DNA of 64,000 nt. Origin: Calvatia gigantea. Lineage: Eukaryota; Basidiomycota; Agaricomycetes; Agaricales; Lycoperdaceae. The notes beneath the pieces are model-generated. The model was given only the letters and a program-made list of their open reading frames with translations, made no database searches and was not told the DNA's origin. Below are positions 24,517-36,672 of this stretch, in pieces. The DNA lies in the NCBI GenBank assembly GCA_025093985.1, contig JACAAK010000009.1, positions 992,001 to 1,056,000 of the forward strand, written 5' to 3'. Position numbers and translations under genes: made by a program. Within the stretch, counting starts at the first letter, position 1; the number at the start of each line of letters is the position of its first letter.

Positions 24517-26996
24517 TCAAATCAAAAGAAGTCGAAGATTTTTCTCCTGCACGGTCTCGGGCAATGATACGCCACCGGGCACCACATTCACATCGCGCTT
24601 CTGCCATAGGAGCTCCATCAACAATCTGGCTTGCATCAGGTTCCCGATGCTTTCGTTCTGTACCTGGAATCTTCCCCTAAGGAATTCGCGTTGCGCGGAA
24701 TCATTGGTCATACAACCAGCAAGTGCGATTGGTAACACTAAACCTCGTTCCACGTCTGTCGGTGGAGAGTGACTCAACAACTGGGTAATATTTCGAACAC
24801 ATTTAGCAATTTCGGGAACACCTGTAGAGGGCGTTAGTCTCAACTACTGGCTTATGGGATGAAGGTACTGACCAGGACAAGGTCCGCTCAAGACCGTGTG
24901 AAGATGCAGAACCGCAGCTTCTCTGAACAGATCAGCCACCATGGCACGCGCGTCTTCGCCTGGAAACGTCACGTCGGGGTCGGCCACGATTTCATTCGGG
25001 ATCAGCTTCAGGTTGATGTCGTTGATTAGTCTCGTGTCCGTCACGTTCTGCTTCAGGCGCTGTTCGATGACATCCCCTCGTCGGATCAACTCCCTATAGC
25101 TCAGGGTCCCATCACGCTGCGCAGTCGCTTTCCACTGTGCCAACACGGATACCTCCGCGATCATCAGCAAGGCCTCATCTGGACAGCCCATCAGGGTATC
25201 CATCCGAAGACCTCGCTGGAACGGCATGCTGTTCTGGTCCCAGTACGTCCCTCGTTCCCCGAGTAGGCGTCTCCAGAGAAGAAAGAATTTTGGATTCCTC
25301 CCTGTCATCACGCTGGTGAAAATGTCGACCCACTGAAAAAATTGAACCGTTGAATTTTTTTTCAAAAACCTGCCAAATATGATGGTTACTCACGAGAGCA
25401 CCCTTGACAGCAAGGTGTCCAGCCGCGGTCATACCCTGGAAGAACAACCACGGTTCTTCGGTCCCTGGAAGACCTGTTTGCACAAGCCATTCACAAAGGA
25501 TCGCGAAAGGCTCATCCCAATCAACGATACATCCCCCTAGTTGTGAAAAGAGGATGATGTAAAAGGCGGCGACAGCATCGGATTCGTTTAATCGGCGCTG
25601 AAGGTCCTTATTGCTCTTCAACTGCATCAACGCCTCATTGCAATAATATACTGCTGGGGAATGTTCGGGTTTCGTATCGGCTTCCATACCCCGCGACACC
25701 CGCATTCTCTTCTGGTGTAATTGTCCCAAAGCCTTGACGACTTTGGTCACTGCACTGGTTGGGTCTTGTTTAATCAACTGTGAACGCCTTCGTCAGATTG
25801 CTATGGCTGGGTGTTTGAATGCTCCTCACATTGTAAGTTATATGCGATACCGCGCCGTATGCATCAAATCTGAAGAGCACGTTACGGGCTTGGTTGAATT
25901 CGAAGACTATTTGGTCAACATTGACCGTTTGCTGGTTCGGGGAGGGATATTGTGGGACAGGGTTTTCGGAGTAGCCCTCGCCGGGAAACGAAGTAAAATC
26001 CGGGAGGGACTCATAGGGCGGCATGTGGTTGGAGAGTGAGGGAAGATGCGGCTCAGGGGGATACATGGGACCCATCATACCCATATCATGGTGGCTGTCC
26101 ATTGAAACCCCATACCCAAACATATCAAATATGGGGCTTGAGGCACCTAGGATTCAAGGCGTCGAAGTCAGAACTGCGTTTGAACAGCTTGAAGGTGTTT
26201 AGAGGGACGTACCGGGCACCTCGGGGTAGCCATATGACTCGCCAGGGTTGAAGATGGCGCCGGGGAAGAAGGAGGGGACTTCGCCATGACTGCCGTTGGG
26301 CGGAAGGCCAAGCGATGAGGATGTGGAAGGGGTGGCCTCAGCAACTGGTACTCGATGGCGCATGGCAGGACGTGCCGCCGCAGATGTTCGGGAAGGCGCG
26401 TTACGGCCGAGTAAGTTAGGACGGGGCTGTCCGCGAATCAAGCCGGCCCGATTCAGCTGCTCTTTGATCCCAGCTTTGTACTCATCGACTGCTCTCTTAT
26501 CCTGCAGAACACTGTTAGCATTACATGGAAGAAGATGAGGGTGCAATACTGACCCTCATCCAGTCTGGACGTTTCGCCCCCCACCCCAAGCACTTGATTG
26601 TGAGGCGTTTGCAGGTTTGGCATGTATCGCCCTCGCGTTGTTCATCACATTTCTATTCGGCCGTGATGTTAGGTGTATCGTGGAGAAGTTTTATGTCAGC
26701 GATGCGAACCTTTCGACGTAGACGACAAGTCCTATGGTCCGTGGTCAGCACAATACCCCGCGCACTTTATAGCATTGCACATACCAGCAACCCCCTTTAC
26801 TGGCTGTTTGTGTACGAGGGAGGTCAACGGAGGAGTGGCTTGGGGTACTCCGGGCACTTTGCGATGACTCTGCTTGGGAGTTCATGATGGAAGGGTCTAA
26901 ACAGAGCGGACCGGGACTCGAGGAGGTGGATGAGGAATCGGTGGTTGGAGACGGGGTTCCACTAGGGGAGGAAGTGGTAGTTGTTCCGCGGGACAT
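24517..26996 (-). CDS. Zn2Cys6 fungal transcription factor (copy 1)
   Basis: DNA-binding transcription regulator of unknown target. The zinc cluster reads CWTCRLRRKKCDEQREGDTC then QTCKRLTIKC, that is C-X2-C-X6-C-X6-C-X2-C-X6-C (about residues 69-97), followed by the LGWGAKRPDWMR tail common in basidiomycete members. Upstream is a Ser/Thr/Pro-rich leader; downstream a Pro-rich linker and a helical C-terminal regulatory domain resembling the Fungal_trans_2 type. Eight exons (24517-24821, 24873-25332, 25394-25777, 25830-26146, 26213-26501, 26554-26652, 26710-26731, 26785-26996) sum to 2,088 nt, 695 aa, with no frame problem. Three introns interrupt the zinc cluster or its immediate flank, including a 22-nt exon. 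Paralogue of the gene at 30568-33107. Confidence 0.88.
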
Positions 26997-29900
26997 TCGC
27001 CTTGAAGTCGTAGCGAACGGGAGACTAAATGTATGTTGGTAGTCGGAGGGATCGTTCAGTGTATTGTTGAAGAAAAGGAAAGTTGCGTCGGAGTAATTTG
27101 TTCTACGTGATCTTATGTGGAAAGGGTTCGCAGGAAAATTCGGAAGGAAACCCCGCGGTCGGGCTTGTTTTGGAAGGAAGAGACGAAAATATGATAGGCT
27201 GACGACGTGATGGGGTTGTTTCTAAGGTGTCCTGTTGCAGGAATATCGCTGGAAGAGTTCCTCGACCTGTCTTTGAACCTGTCAGGTTTCTATCTCCGGA
27301 CGGAGATCAGAGAAACCAGATTCGAAGGATAAGATGAGCCCCCTACCTCATCGGACAATCAACGCAAGCGACCCACGGCATACCCTTGGCACCGAACCCA
27401 GCTGCCTGCCATTGTGGGCTTAGATTCCCCAGCCCTTCCCCAACAACCTCTCCCTCGCGTGCCATTATCCTTCCACTTTTTTTCTTCAATTTTATTACAT
27501 AAACTCGCGACAACCTCGCAATCCAGTGGTTCCCAGCCACATGTATGCGCAGGCTATGCGAGGCTATGTCGAGCACTTCCTGTTCCTTGTGCCCATATAA
27601 GGAAAATTAAAAGAAGGGACGACCCCGGCATAAGCCGAACCTGATGGAACTATTTAATCCAATATGCCTCCCAAACCCCCGTTCCCTCTTCCTCTAGCCC
27701 TTCTGCTTCATGTTCACGGATGCCGTGAGGATGAGTTTTTCTTTTACGGGAGATTCCCCATTATTTAGTAAAATTTAAACGCTTCTCCAGGCTTAAAAAA
27801 CCTGTGCCATGTTGAAAGCGAATAATCCGGCACCCCGAATTGACTCGAACTTAAAACTCCCGGACCTATTAAGGTCTATGGAGCTTATCTGAATGTTGAC
27901 TACCTTCCATGCCCGTGGCGCAGTGCCCATGGCGTAAGCTGGGGCGTTCTTATCTATGCCGATGTGTTTGCGTCTTCATGAACCTTTAAATCGAGGCTAT
28001 CATAAACCTCGAACGCGGAAATGAGGAAGTAGCTGATTTCAGATTTATGGTCAACATATGGGTGACGGCTGCCGAACATTGACACTGAAGGTCGTGATCC
28101 AATGGATGCTGCCTTATACTTGACTTTGAAGGGACCTTGACTTGCATGGGAGTACGCCTCGACCAAAGGCCGACGCGTTTGTGACTGCTCTTGGACGAGC
28201 CAAACACTCATCAGGATAAATCCTGCTTCTTGGCATGTCTCTGACATATGAACGAGATATGAACAATCTAACGCTTTCAGAAGGTACACCACACACTGTT
28301 GGCAAGGGGACTACGTTGGGTATTAAAAGAACAGAGCAGAACCAAACGATTGTGTCTCGCGAACCATTAGTGCCACGATTGAATCGCACTTTGATCTTGA
28401 GAGAGTTGATGATGTATTGTGCTGGCAGCTCGGAGTTGGAATCCCAGGATTTCAACTGGCCCTCATTAAGAAACTTGTCGCAGGACGGGAAAACGAACGT
28501 TCGAATGATATCATTTTACCCATCCCCCCATATGATCCCAATCATTTTAAGTATTCCAGCAAGTGTCCCAACTGGGCCAACTTAGGCTAGCCCCCCCCCC
28601 CCCCCCCACGACTAATGAAGACGCCGGTGCCAATGGGATGTTTATTTTTGTAGTATGAAATCACCTTCTGGTTTCATGGAAAGACAGAAGAAGAATGGCT
28701 CCATCTAAAGTACATGAGAAGCGTCACTCTGGTAAGCAAGTGAAGTAAATAAAGTCGTACGTATAACGTCAAAGCAAATTTCAGCTTCTACAGACCAATC
28801 CGCATCGGCACAACAACAGGAACGCCACCAGTGCTCTGGAGCTTCATTTGTGGTTCTTCCATGCCGATTGGTTTCAATATGTCAGTGGACCAAACGGACC
28901 GCAAGACATAATTTACTATTGACTTCAAGGGTTGCAGTGACAAGACACCAACTGCCTCAAGGATTGACCTTTCCTTGTATATGCACAAAGATATGAAACC
29001 ATGAAACTCGTGGCCCGTTCCTTCGGCAAAGATAGCACGCAACGAGTAATTCACAATGTGCAAGTATCAACTAAGAACTCAATCGTACCTGGTGTTTGAA
29101 TGCTTTCCTCTCACTATTGTTTGAGTAGTACGTGCCACGTTTTTTCTGTCATAGCCACCGGGATTTAGTGTACATCCTTCTGGGTCGGTAAATCAGTTTC
29201 TCCCTTCTTAGCTCTGGCTCTCACTAGCGCCGAGCTACTAATTCTAAGGCTCAGGGGTAGTACGGCCGAGAAGATCTTTGCATCCCTACCAGTAGGATGT
29301 TTTGTCAGCCTTCTTTGTGGACACTCTTCCCCGCACACACAGCATTGGCGGCAACGCGCCAATACGGTGGTTTGCCGCTCTGAATGGGGTCGTCGTTGTT
29401 GCCACAACAAACCTGGAATTACACGTTCACCCGGCAGGCCATCGTGGCTAGAAACGAACCATTATGAGTCGAAGAGGAACGTTGATATCTGGGTCCCCAA
29501 AACCTGTGCTACTTAGTGCCAATGTATCGGTGAAAATGCCAAGATAAGCCAAAATCATGGTTGGCTGGCCCCCTGTCTCCGAGAGAGGAAGTTGATCATG
29601 CCAATCATTCCGCCGCTAGAGTCTCCCTTCGGAAGAGCCAACTCCACACGAGCCTTGGGCCACTCCCGCTCTGCTTCCTTAACCACGTCCAATCAGTACT
29701 CCACAGGATTAGGTTTTGAGATAGTTATTGGGGTGGAGACTCTCATACAAGGGTATGTTTCCATGCACTATCGCGGAATCGGGATCGCATCACGCTTGGA
29801 AGACAGTACCTTCCTTAGGCACTGTAAATGAAAGTTATGCTCCCAAACGATCAATTGATCACTCCGGTGCAATTGATGCACTGATGGTATGGTCCCCTGT

Positions 29901-30567
29901 TGGAACAAAGGCATTGGGGGCCTAAATTGAATGCATACATTCTCGAACGGAGTTTCAGATGTACGGCTAACGTACGGGAAGCTTAGGTCCCCGGCTGATG
30001 GAGATGGACTGTACGATTTAAATTCTGATGAGCGGACCACACACGATTAAAATAGCATTCTGCCACAAAAATTAGCTTCGATAATGATCGTCGCGTTTCA
30101 CTGGATCAACAATCGATCCTTTGACTTCAAACCTCCATATACAATAATGTTTCAGGCTAAATTTCTTTCGGTTTACGCACGTTCAGGGCTGGGAAAAGTC
30201 AACAGCTATTGTTGTTTACAGCAAAAATTGTAAATAAATGCAAGAGCCGAGTCGGAATGTAGGTTGAACACAGGTATAGGGTGATACATGTTTATACAAC
30301 AGTATTCAATGCGAATGCACGGGAATTTGTAGCAGATGATTTACGACGTTGTTGGGAGCGAGAAAGCAAGAGAAGCTAAAATAGAAGACATAAATTGGTT
30401 CCGCTTGCAATTTGGTGTCGTTCTAGCTCTTGTTGTTATGAGATATGAGATGGGGGGAGAAGAAAAAGAGAAAAAAAGAGAAAAAAAAAGCCATCGATCC
30501 ATTACGGATTGTCCGTCGTGAGTTTCTAAGGCATCATGCGCCACCTCCGGGGTGCGGCGTTCGTGAT
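26997..30567. other. 3.6-kb gene-poor stretch between the zinc-cluster paralogues
   Basis: It contains the upstream region of copy 1 and the 3' side of copy 2. Minus-strand frames at 27954-28292 and 28788-29063 and a plus frame at 28235-28585 are open for 90-116 codons, but I recognise no domain and no coherent splicing. A 17-base C run lies at 28591-28607. Confidence 0.45.
28591..28607. repeat. 17-nt poly-C homopolymer
   Basis: An uninterrupted run of C immediately after GGCTAG. Length in such runs is often unreliable in assemblies. Confidence 0.9.
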
Positions 30568-33107
30568 TTACACCAGCAGAATCGGGTCGTGGTTATGGAA
30601 CAACTTCTCCCTCCACAGAACCTCCTCCTTGCATCCTGGGTATCTATCCCTCTCCATCCAGATGTCGGCCAAAAGCTGTTCCGTAATTTTTACGTTCCCG
30701 ACCACCTGCCCGGCTTCATCCAACAAAAACTCCTTCAACAGCTTCCTATGCTTCGGGTCATCCGTCAACGCCCCAGTGATATAAAACGCAAACACCGTGC
30801 TACGGGTGACCGACTTGTGTATCCTCTTACTCACGACATCCGTCGGTTTTTTTGGAATACGGCGAATCCAACGCATAACTTCTTCTACCGCCAGCCTTAT
30901 TTGCGCGACGTGGGGGTACCCATCCGACACGACGGCATGCAAATACAACGCCGCAGACGCACGGAAGATGTGCGCAGTGAGGTACCGCGAATACGCGACA
31001 TCATCCTCGAAATCCGACAAAATCCTAACAGGGATGTGGTGTCGGATATCCAATTCTTTCTCGATCTCCTGAGCTTGTAGTACGAGGTCCTTGACAGACA
31101 ATTTTCCTCGTTTCTTTTGTTCCCTCTTCCACGTCGCGAGTGCGGATATCTCCGCGAGAGCCCAGACGACTTTGTTGTCGCATCCCATGGGAGACATCAT
31201 TGACGTCTTTTCTCTATCGGGCATCACGTATTCCGAGGGGAATTCGTATGTCGTCGGGACTTCAGAGCTGAAGTCCTGCAGTTCCTGCAATCCGGACCTG
31301 CCAGGCCCGAACAACACTCGGACGATATCGATAAGCAACGGTGCCTGGTGCGTCGTCACGCTGGCCAGGACATCGAACCAGATAGCAGTCTTCACGATAA
31401 AAGCGTCTTTGTCTTTGAGCCTACGCAGCTCCTCTAGCCCGTTACTGTTCCTGTGCAGGCCGGGCATTTGGATTCGGACATAATCCGCTGCGGTCTGGAG
31501 GTACTGCAGCCATTGACCGTGTCCACCATCAAAGAGGATGGCGGATACGAGATGTAAAGCGGCCATGGCATCTTCCGAGGTGAGGTAGCGCCCGCGGGAT
31601 GCGAGTGCCCGCTCAATATCGTGAAGCTGGGTACTGACACCCGGAGACCCCAAGACCATATCCGTCGGCTGGTGCGCGAATCGGAGGTAATGAACGCGCG
31701 AGAGAAGTGTGGCAGCTTGTTGTTCATAACTTGAATCGTTGTTAATGGTGCTGGTAATGAGGGAGCGACTGTAGTTGGTCCCCAGGAGGTACTGGACAGT
31801 AACGACTTCAGTCACGTAGAGACGGCGAAAGCGGTCTACATCTTGGGGACTGTCTGGGGTGAAGGGGATAAATGGGGTTCCCTCAGCGTTTAGACCTTGC
31901 GTAAAGGTGTTGTCACTCAAGCCGTCAACCGTATACATTTGCGGACTGTATTGGCTTGGCACGCTGAAGTTGACTGTATCCATCAACGTTGTGAAATAAT
32001 AATTGTCTCCCAAATTGTAGCTGGAGCCAAAAGTGCTGGACTTGGCGGGCGTCCAGTCTGGATCTTGCGTTAGAGTCTGTTGGCGCTGGTTGTATGTTGG
32101 ATATGGCTGGTAGCGAATGGTACGTTGGTCTAGAGAAAAGAAAGCAAACAGAAAGCATAGGCGATTGTTAATTACTACATTAAATTACAATATTCAATAG
32201 TACATCTCACATTGGGCTAGACTATGGGGAGGGGACAGCTGCTGAGGGAAGTCGCCCACAGATTGCGGGGAGGTTGAGCGGTGATACTCCGAATTGGAGG
32301 CGTAATGTCCTAGTTAGTCTGTGAGCGTCCCGAGGGAAGCTAATCTATGTAATCAAGACACACACCATTGGTATGGTAAGGTTGTTCGATGTCGTTCCAG
32401 CCAGATCTCCTCGTGTAAGATATGGGTTGGCGACTCCTGTCGACGTAGTCATTAGACAGGGTCCGAGGCTGACTGGAAGGGCTAGAGGAGGAGCCACTAT
32501 GATAAGGGGGAGTCTCGGCGTCATTGATGGTGAGGCGGAGAACAGGCGGCTGCTCTGATGATCTTGTACCGGCACCAGAATGCCCCTTGATCATGCCCTG
32601 GGAGGCCAGGAAGTTTTTGATCTTGTCTCTCAGTTGCAACACATTTCGATTTTCCTGTTTTTGGATACAAAGCATGGGCAGGATAAGCCGGAAGAAAACA
32701 AGAGGGGAGGGTGTTCATCAGATGCGCAGTTCAGCACCACGAAGGAAAAGAGGCCGGCGCACCCTCAACCAGTCCGGGCGCTTGGCGCCAAAGCCCAAGC
32801 ACTCGAGACGGAGACGAACACATGTTGAGCAATGTCCCTTGGTCATTGGGCTGCTCATCACATTTCTGTTATAGAGGCAATAAAGGAGATATAGCGAAGA
32901 AGCAGACGGGGACAGGGAGGTGAACGAAAAGAGGATCCTGATGAGACTGGCGTCTATCACGGAGGCTAATGGATAGAGACGAACCTTTCGACGAATCCTG
33001 CAGGTGTAGCAGCCCGACTTGGCGCGAACGGCGCCCTTTGCCTTTGGGGCGCCTGCCCGCTTAGCAGAAGGGGGTTCTTGGGTAGATGAAGGAGGAGATT
33101 TTGGCAT
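30568..33107 (-). CDS. Zn2Cys6 fungal transcription factor (copy 2)
   Basis: Same family and layout as the gene at 24517-26996. A basic Ala/Lys-rich leader precedes the cluster CYTCRIRRKKC, then (after correcting the frame) DEQPMTKGHCSTCVRLRLEC and LGFGAKRPDWLR. The C-terminal domain shares with copy 1 blocks such as MGC...AEISALATWK and FRASAALYLHAVVSDG. Five exons: 32985-33107, 32763-32865, 32366-32654, 32211-32309 and a 1,562-nt last exon 30568-32129. One surplus A at 32846-32847 (CCCAATG) breaks the zinc cluster; removing it gives 2,175 nt, 724 aa. Introns after RRK and after DWLR match copy 1, whereas the C-terminal half lacks all three introns present there. ATG 33107 is the first in-frame start. 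The target is unknown. Confidence 0.85.
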
Positions 33108-34321
33108 TAGGGTATGATTGTGTGTGTGGGGAATTATTAGAGATGGTGGATGGGGTATCAAAGGAGGATGTGGGTTGGACGTCAGACCATGGATGGAGGA
33201 AGGAATGATTTATGTAGTTTGACCGCTCGTTCTCGGTCAACTGCCTTTGGACCCAAAAACAGCCAAGTCTCGACAAACACATTCAATTCGGTTACAACAA
33301 TACCTGTCACACTATCTTCTCGTAACCCACTTCCCGGGGTCCTGCTGTCCTTCCCGGCACACGCCCGCTACCGCATGTCTTCAAGTCCCTTGTCCGCTCT
33401 AATCTTCTCCTCACTTCTTCCCCGAGTCAGCCCTCCTTCACCCCAGCAGGCAAGGTGGCGGTGTCCTCTCCTCGAACCCAAATATAGATCCCGTCTCTAC
33501 ATCCCTCCTCCTCCTCCTCCTCCTCTTCTCTTCTGTCATCGGTACCAAATTACGATTACTTATCTCTTCATCTCACCCAGTATGCTGCCCTTGTTCTCCT
33601 CACGTTATACAACTGTCCACTCGGCCTCTCAAGCTTCTCCGGCCCTGTGCGCGCTAATCCTTTTTAGGCCAGATCCTTACTCACGTTCTCTCCGCGCTTA
33701 GCGGCATGCCCACTCTTAAATCTGTACACACATCCGCAACAAACATAGTCTCCAGGCGCCAACTGCCGGCCTCTCTCAGTATGTATCACCACTCCACTCT
33801 GTCGATCACACTTCCTCTTGCCTTTTTGTTGTTCGCCTCTTCTTACTCAGAGCTTGTTTGAGAGCCTTCATTACAACCCAGTAACACTCTTGACTCCGGT
33901 CCCTCGGCACAGCACTGCTATATCCAACGAAATGAACACACTGAATGCATACCTTATTTATCCACGGGACCAACAAAAGAGTAAATGCGTAACGTAACTT
34001 TATACACAAACTTCAAAAAAGCGCCGCAAACACAGAAACCATGAAACACTATTCAAAGAATCTGAAATCGAAGCTGGTATGCGGTCATAGCAGCGGTAGT
34101 TGTAATAATATGTCGTACGTAGAGGGAGAGAGAGAGAGAGTAGAAATAATATAACAGGACAATGAACGAGAATCAACTTTCTAAAAAGAACCACTAGAGA
34201 AGAAATCCGACGCGGGAGCCGAGAAAATCATTTTGCAATCTGAAGCCAAGAGAAAAGAGAAAAGCCTCACACTCCACACACACACACACACACATTTCTT
34301 CCTTCCGACACGTTAACTTAC
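33108..34321. other. Intergenic with simple repeats
   Basis: 5' flank of zinc-cluster copy 2 and 3' flank of the PH gene. It is pyrimidine-rich on the plus strand. Simple repeats: (CCT)7 at 33504-33524, a GA run at 34126-34140 and (CA)10 at 34275-34294. The 183-codon plus frame at 33150-33701 is a low-complexity Ser/Pro/Leu read-through without domain support. Confidence 0.6.
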
Positions 34322-36306
34322 TTAGTGTGTATCGCGGGTTTCGTCACCCGTCGCCGACTTTGCACCCGTCAGGTGCACAGCGGTACCAACACTCAATCTC
34401 CTCACTTTACTCTTGATCCCACCCCCGCTACTACCCCCCGTTGCCCCACCACCACCCCCGCCGCCGCCGCCGCCGCTGCCACTCTCACCCCCCGAAGTAG
34501 TCAATGTCACCGGCTGTTGCTGTCCTTGTTGTCCTTGCTGCTGCTGCTGCTGCTGTCCAGGCACACCTGACCTCCTTGCAATCAATGCCCTCACCGCTCC
34601 CAACCACTTGATCTCATCTTCTTCACTCGGCGCACAAAGCAATAGATTCCGTTTCGTCATGACAATCTTAAACGTAAAGTTTCTTTGCTGTGCGTCAGAA
34701 ACGTCTGATGTCCATCCTGTCGCGGTTCCTGTTGTGTGACCGTGGGAGGGCGGAGAAGATACCGATGGTGTAAGAACGGTTGGGTGGTGGTACCGATGAG
34801 TGGGGAGGTCATAATCCATGGCATCCAGTATGTCAGAAAACGCAAACACTCGATGAGGTTTGGTATCCTAGACAATTAATTTGTGTTATTGGATTTGGTT
34901 GAATTGGTGATATATATCACGAATGTGGTAAGGGTAACTCACCATATGACTCCTTGAATAGAAGAGCTTCTCGGCAGTCAATACGAACCAGCGCTTTCGC
35001 CAATTTCGCCTCTTAGATCCGCATTTCATCAGGTACCCTGATAAGATGATCTTCGAAGCCTCCTTTGGTGCAGGCGACGCAGGTGGTCTCGACGGCGACG
35101 CGATGAATGTGACAGCCGTAGGAGAACCTGTAACCGCCAATCGCTGCGCCTCACCAGGGGGAGGAGGAGGGTGTGGCGTGAATGCATCTTCCGAATCTGA
35201 TGAGCTCACAATTTGCGTAAATTGGTTTGGGTTGGGGGGTGAAATAGAAATAGGAGGTGGGCGGAGGGAAAGGGGCGTTGCAGTAGCAGATTTGGGTATC
35301 AGAATTGGATTCGACGAGGTCGAATTTTGGGTTGATGTCGCCATGAGAGCTTGCCTTGCTTCTTCGATTGCATGTACCCATTCTTGCACCTCCTTGGCAG
35401 AACCCGCTTGGAGATAGTACGTCCTCTTTGGGAGGATAAGGCCAAAGGCGTTGTCGTGTCGTTTCAATTGTACTGGGACGCACGAGTGCACGTCCGCAAG
35501 ATCGAGGAGCCTGAGAAGTTTGTACTCCGCCTCGTTCTTATAAAACGCCAGATGGGAAGGCCGGAGGACAAACCAGCGCTTTTTCCACGTCTAGATTTTC
35601 AATTCAAATCCAAGAATAAAAATAACGAGGCCGGGCATATATCTCAGCCGTTAGTAAACGCCCAAGGGAAAATATAAGCACAACACACGAACCTTTCTAC
35701 TGCGCACCCTTCTTGGAAAGATAACCCGATTTGAGGACCAAATCCGCGCGTGGGACACCAGAGCCTGCGACGATATCACGACCAATTCTCCATCCAGTTC
35801 CGTCGACATCTTCTTCCTCCTCATCGGAATCCTCACCCCCACTAGCCGGGGATCGTTCCGCAATAGACGAAAGCGGTTGAGGCATAGATGATGAGGTGGC
35901 ATGGTAACTGCTACTGACGAAACCAGCGTGCGTCGATGTGGCATCTGGTGTCAAAATTGAATCTGAATCTGACTCTGTACCAGAGACAGGCCCGGGCGCG
36001 GCGGTAGCAGTCGTGGCAGTGGCAGTAGTACTGGTAGCGGTCGGGGACTAGGAAGAAGTAAGAATGAAACGGAATTAGTATTGTTGTGTGTGTTATTTCG
36101 AAAATAATTCCCCGATGATGCAAAAAGGGGGGACAGACAACATGTGAGGTGTCAACGTGTTGCATTGGTTTATTTGGAAGTAACGTTTCCGGGGAGGGTG
36201 GTGGAGAATGAAAAGAGACGCTCAGTACCTTGATACGTGTTGCAGAATGGACAGAGAGTTTGCGTTGGATTTCTTGAGGAGTTGGAGGAGCGGCTGAGGG
36301 AGCCAT
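34322..36306 (-). CDS. Tandem pleckstrin-homology domain protein
   Basis: Probably a phosphoinositide-binding adaptor at the plasma membrane or endosomes. The first PH domain begins LKSGYLSKKG (about residue 130), continues TWKKRWFVLRPSHLAFYKNE and ends EVQEWVHAIEEARQAL. A Ser/Pro linker follows, then a second PH domain: IILSGYLMKCGSKRRNWRKR, WFVLTAEKLFYSRS, ending EIKWLGAVRALIAR. The C-terminus has a Gln tract and a Gly tract. Four exons (36229-36306, 35693-36047, 34943-35590, 34322-34867). In exon 2 a surplus T at 35699 turns KGAQ-RK into KGAQ-stop; removing it gives 1,626 nt, 541 aa. Two PH domains in tandem resemble yeast Opy1 or animal TAPP proteins, but orthology is not shown. Divergent from the acyl-CoA-binding protein. 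Confidence 0.85.
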
Positions 36307-36672
36307 TGTAGATGGATTGTGTGGATGTTGTGTGAGTTGGTCTTTCCCGTGGCGCTCGATGGCTTCTCCATCAAGCCACGTGCTGCATCCGACCGTCACA
36401 GGTCTCTCAGACCACCGCAGCCGCCTACTTCAATGTCTTATTGACTCAACCTGTGTGGAGTCCAGCTTTTGACGCTAAGGGATACTGCACGTGTAAACAA
36501 AAGACAAACTTATTTTGCGTTCAGCGCCTCATGATGCATGATGCACGAGCCCGAGGGTCCAATTACAACTTAAACGCCTCCAGTGACATACATAGGAGGC
36601 ACACACCAAATCGGGCAACCGCGACTCATCTCATCGATTGTCAAAGGATTGTTCTCTCTCTCATCCATAACA
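36307..36672. promoter_or_regulatory. Divergent promoter of PH protein and acyl-CoA-binding protein
   Basis: 366 bp between opposing start codons. It contains TGATGCATGATGCA near 36532. No clear TATA box was seen. The role is inferred from layout only. Confidence 0.4.

Noticed and set aside
27830..27900. tRNA-like B-box (GTTCGAGTC) on the minus strand
   Set aside because: The T stem and acceptor stem do not pair and no A box is found at the right distance.
33150..33701. 183-codon plus-strand frame
   Set aside because: Low-complexity Ser/Pro/Leu translation of a pyrimidine-rich intergenic region, partly opposite the 5' leader of the zinc-cluster gene.
34325..34739. Plus-strand Pro-rich and Cys-rich frames
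   Set aside because: Antisense reading of the Gln and Gly tracts of the PH protein.
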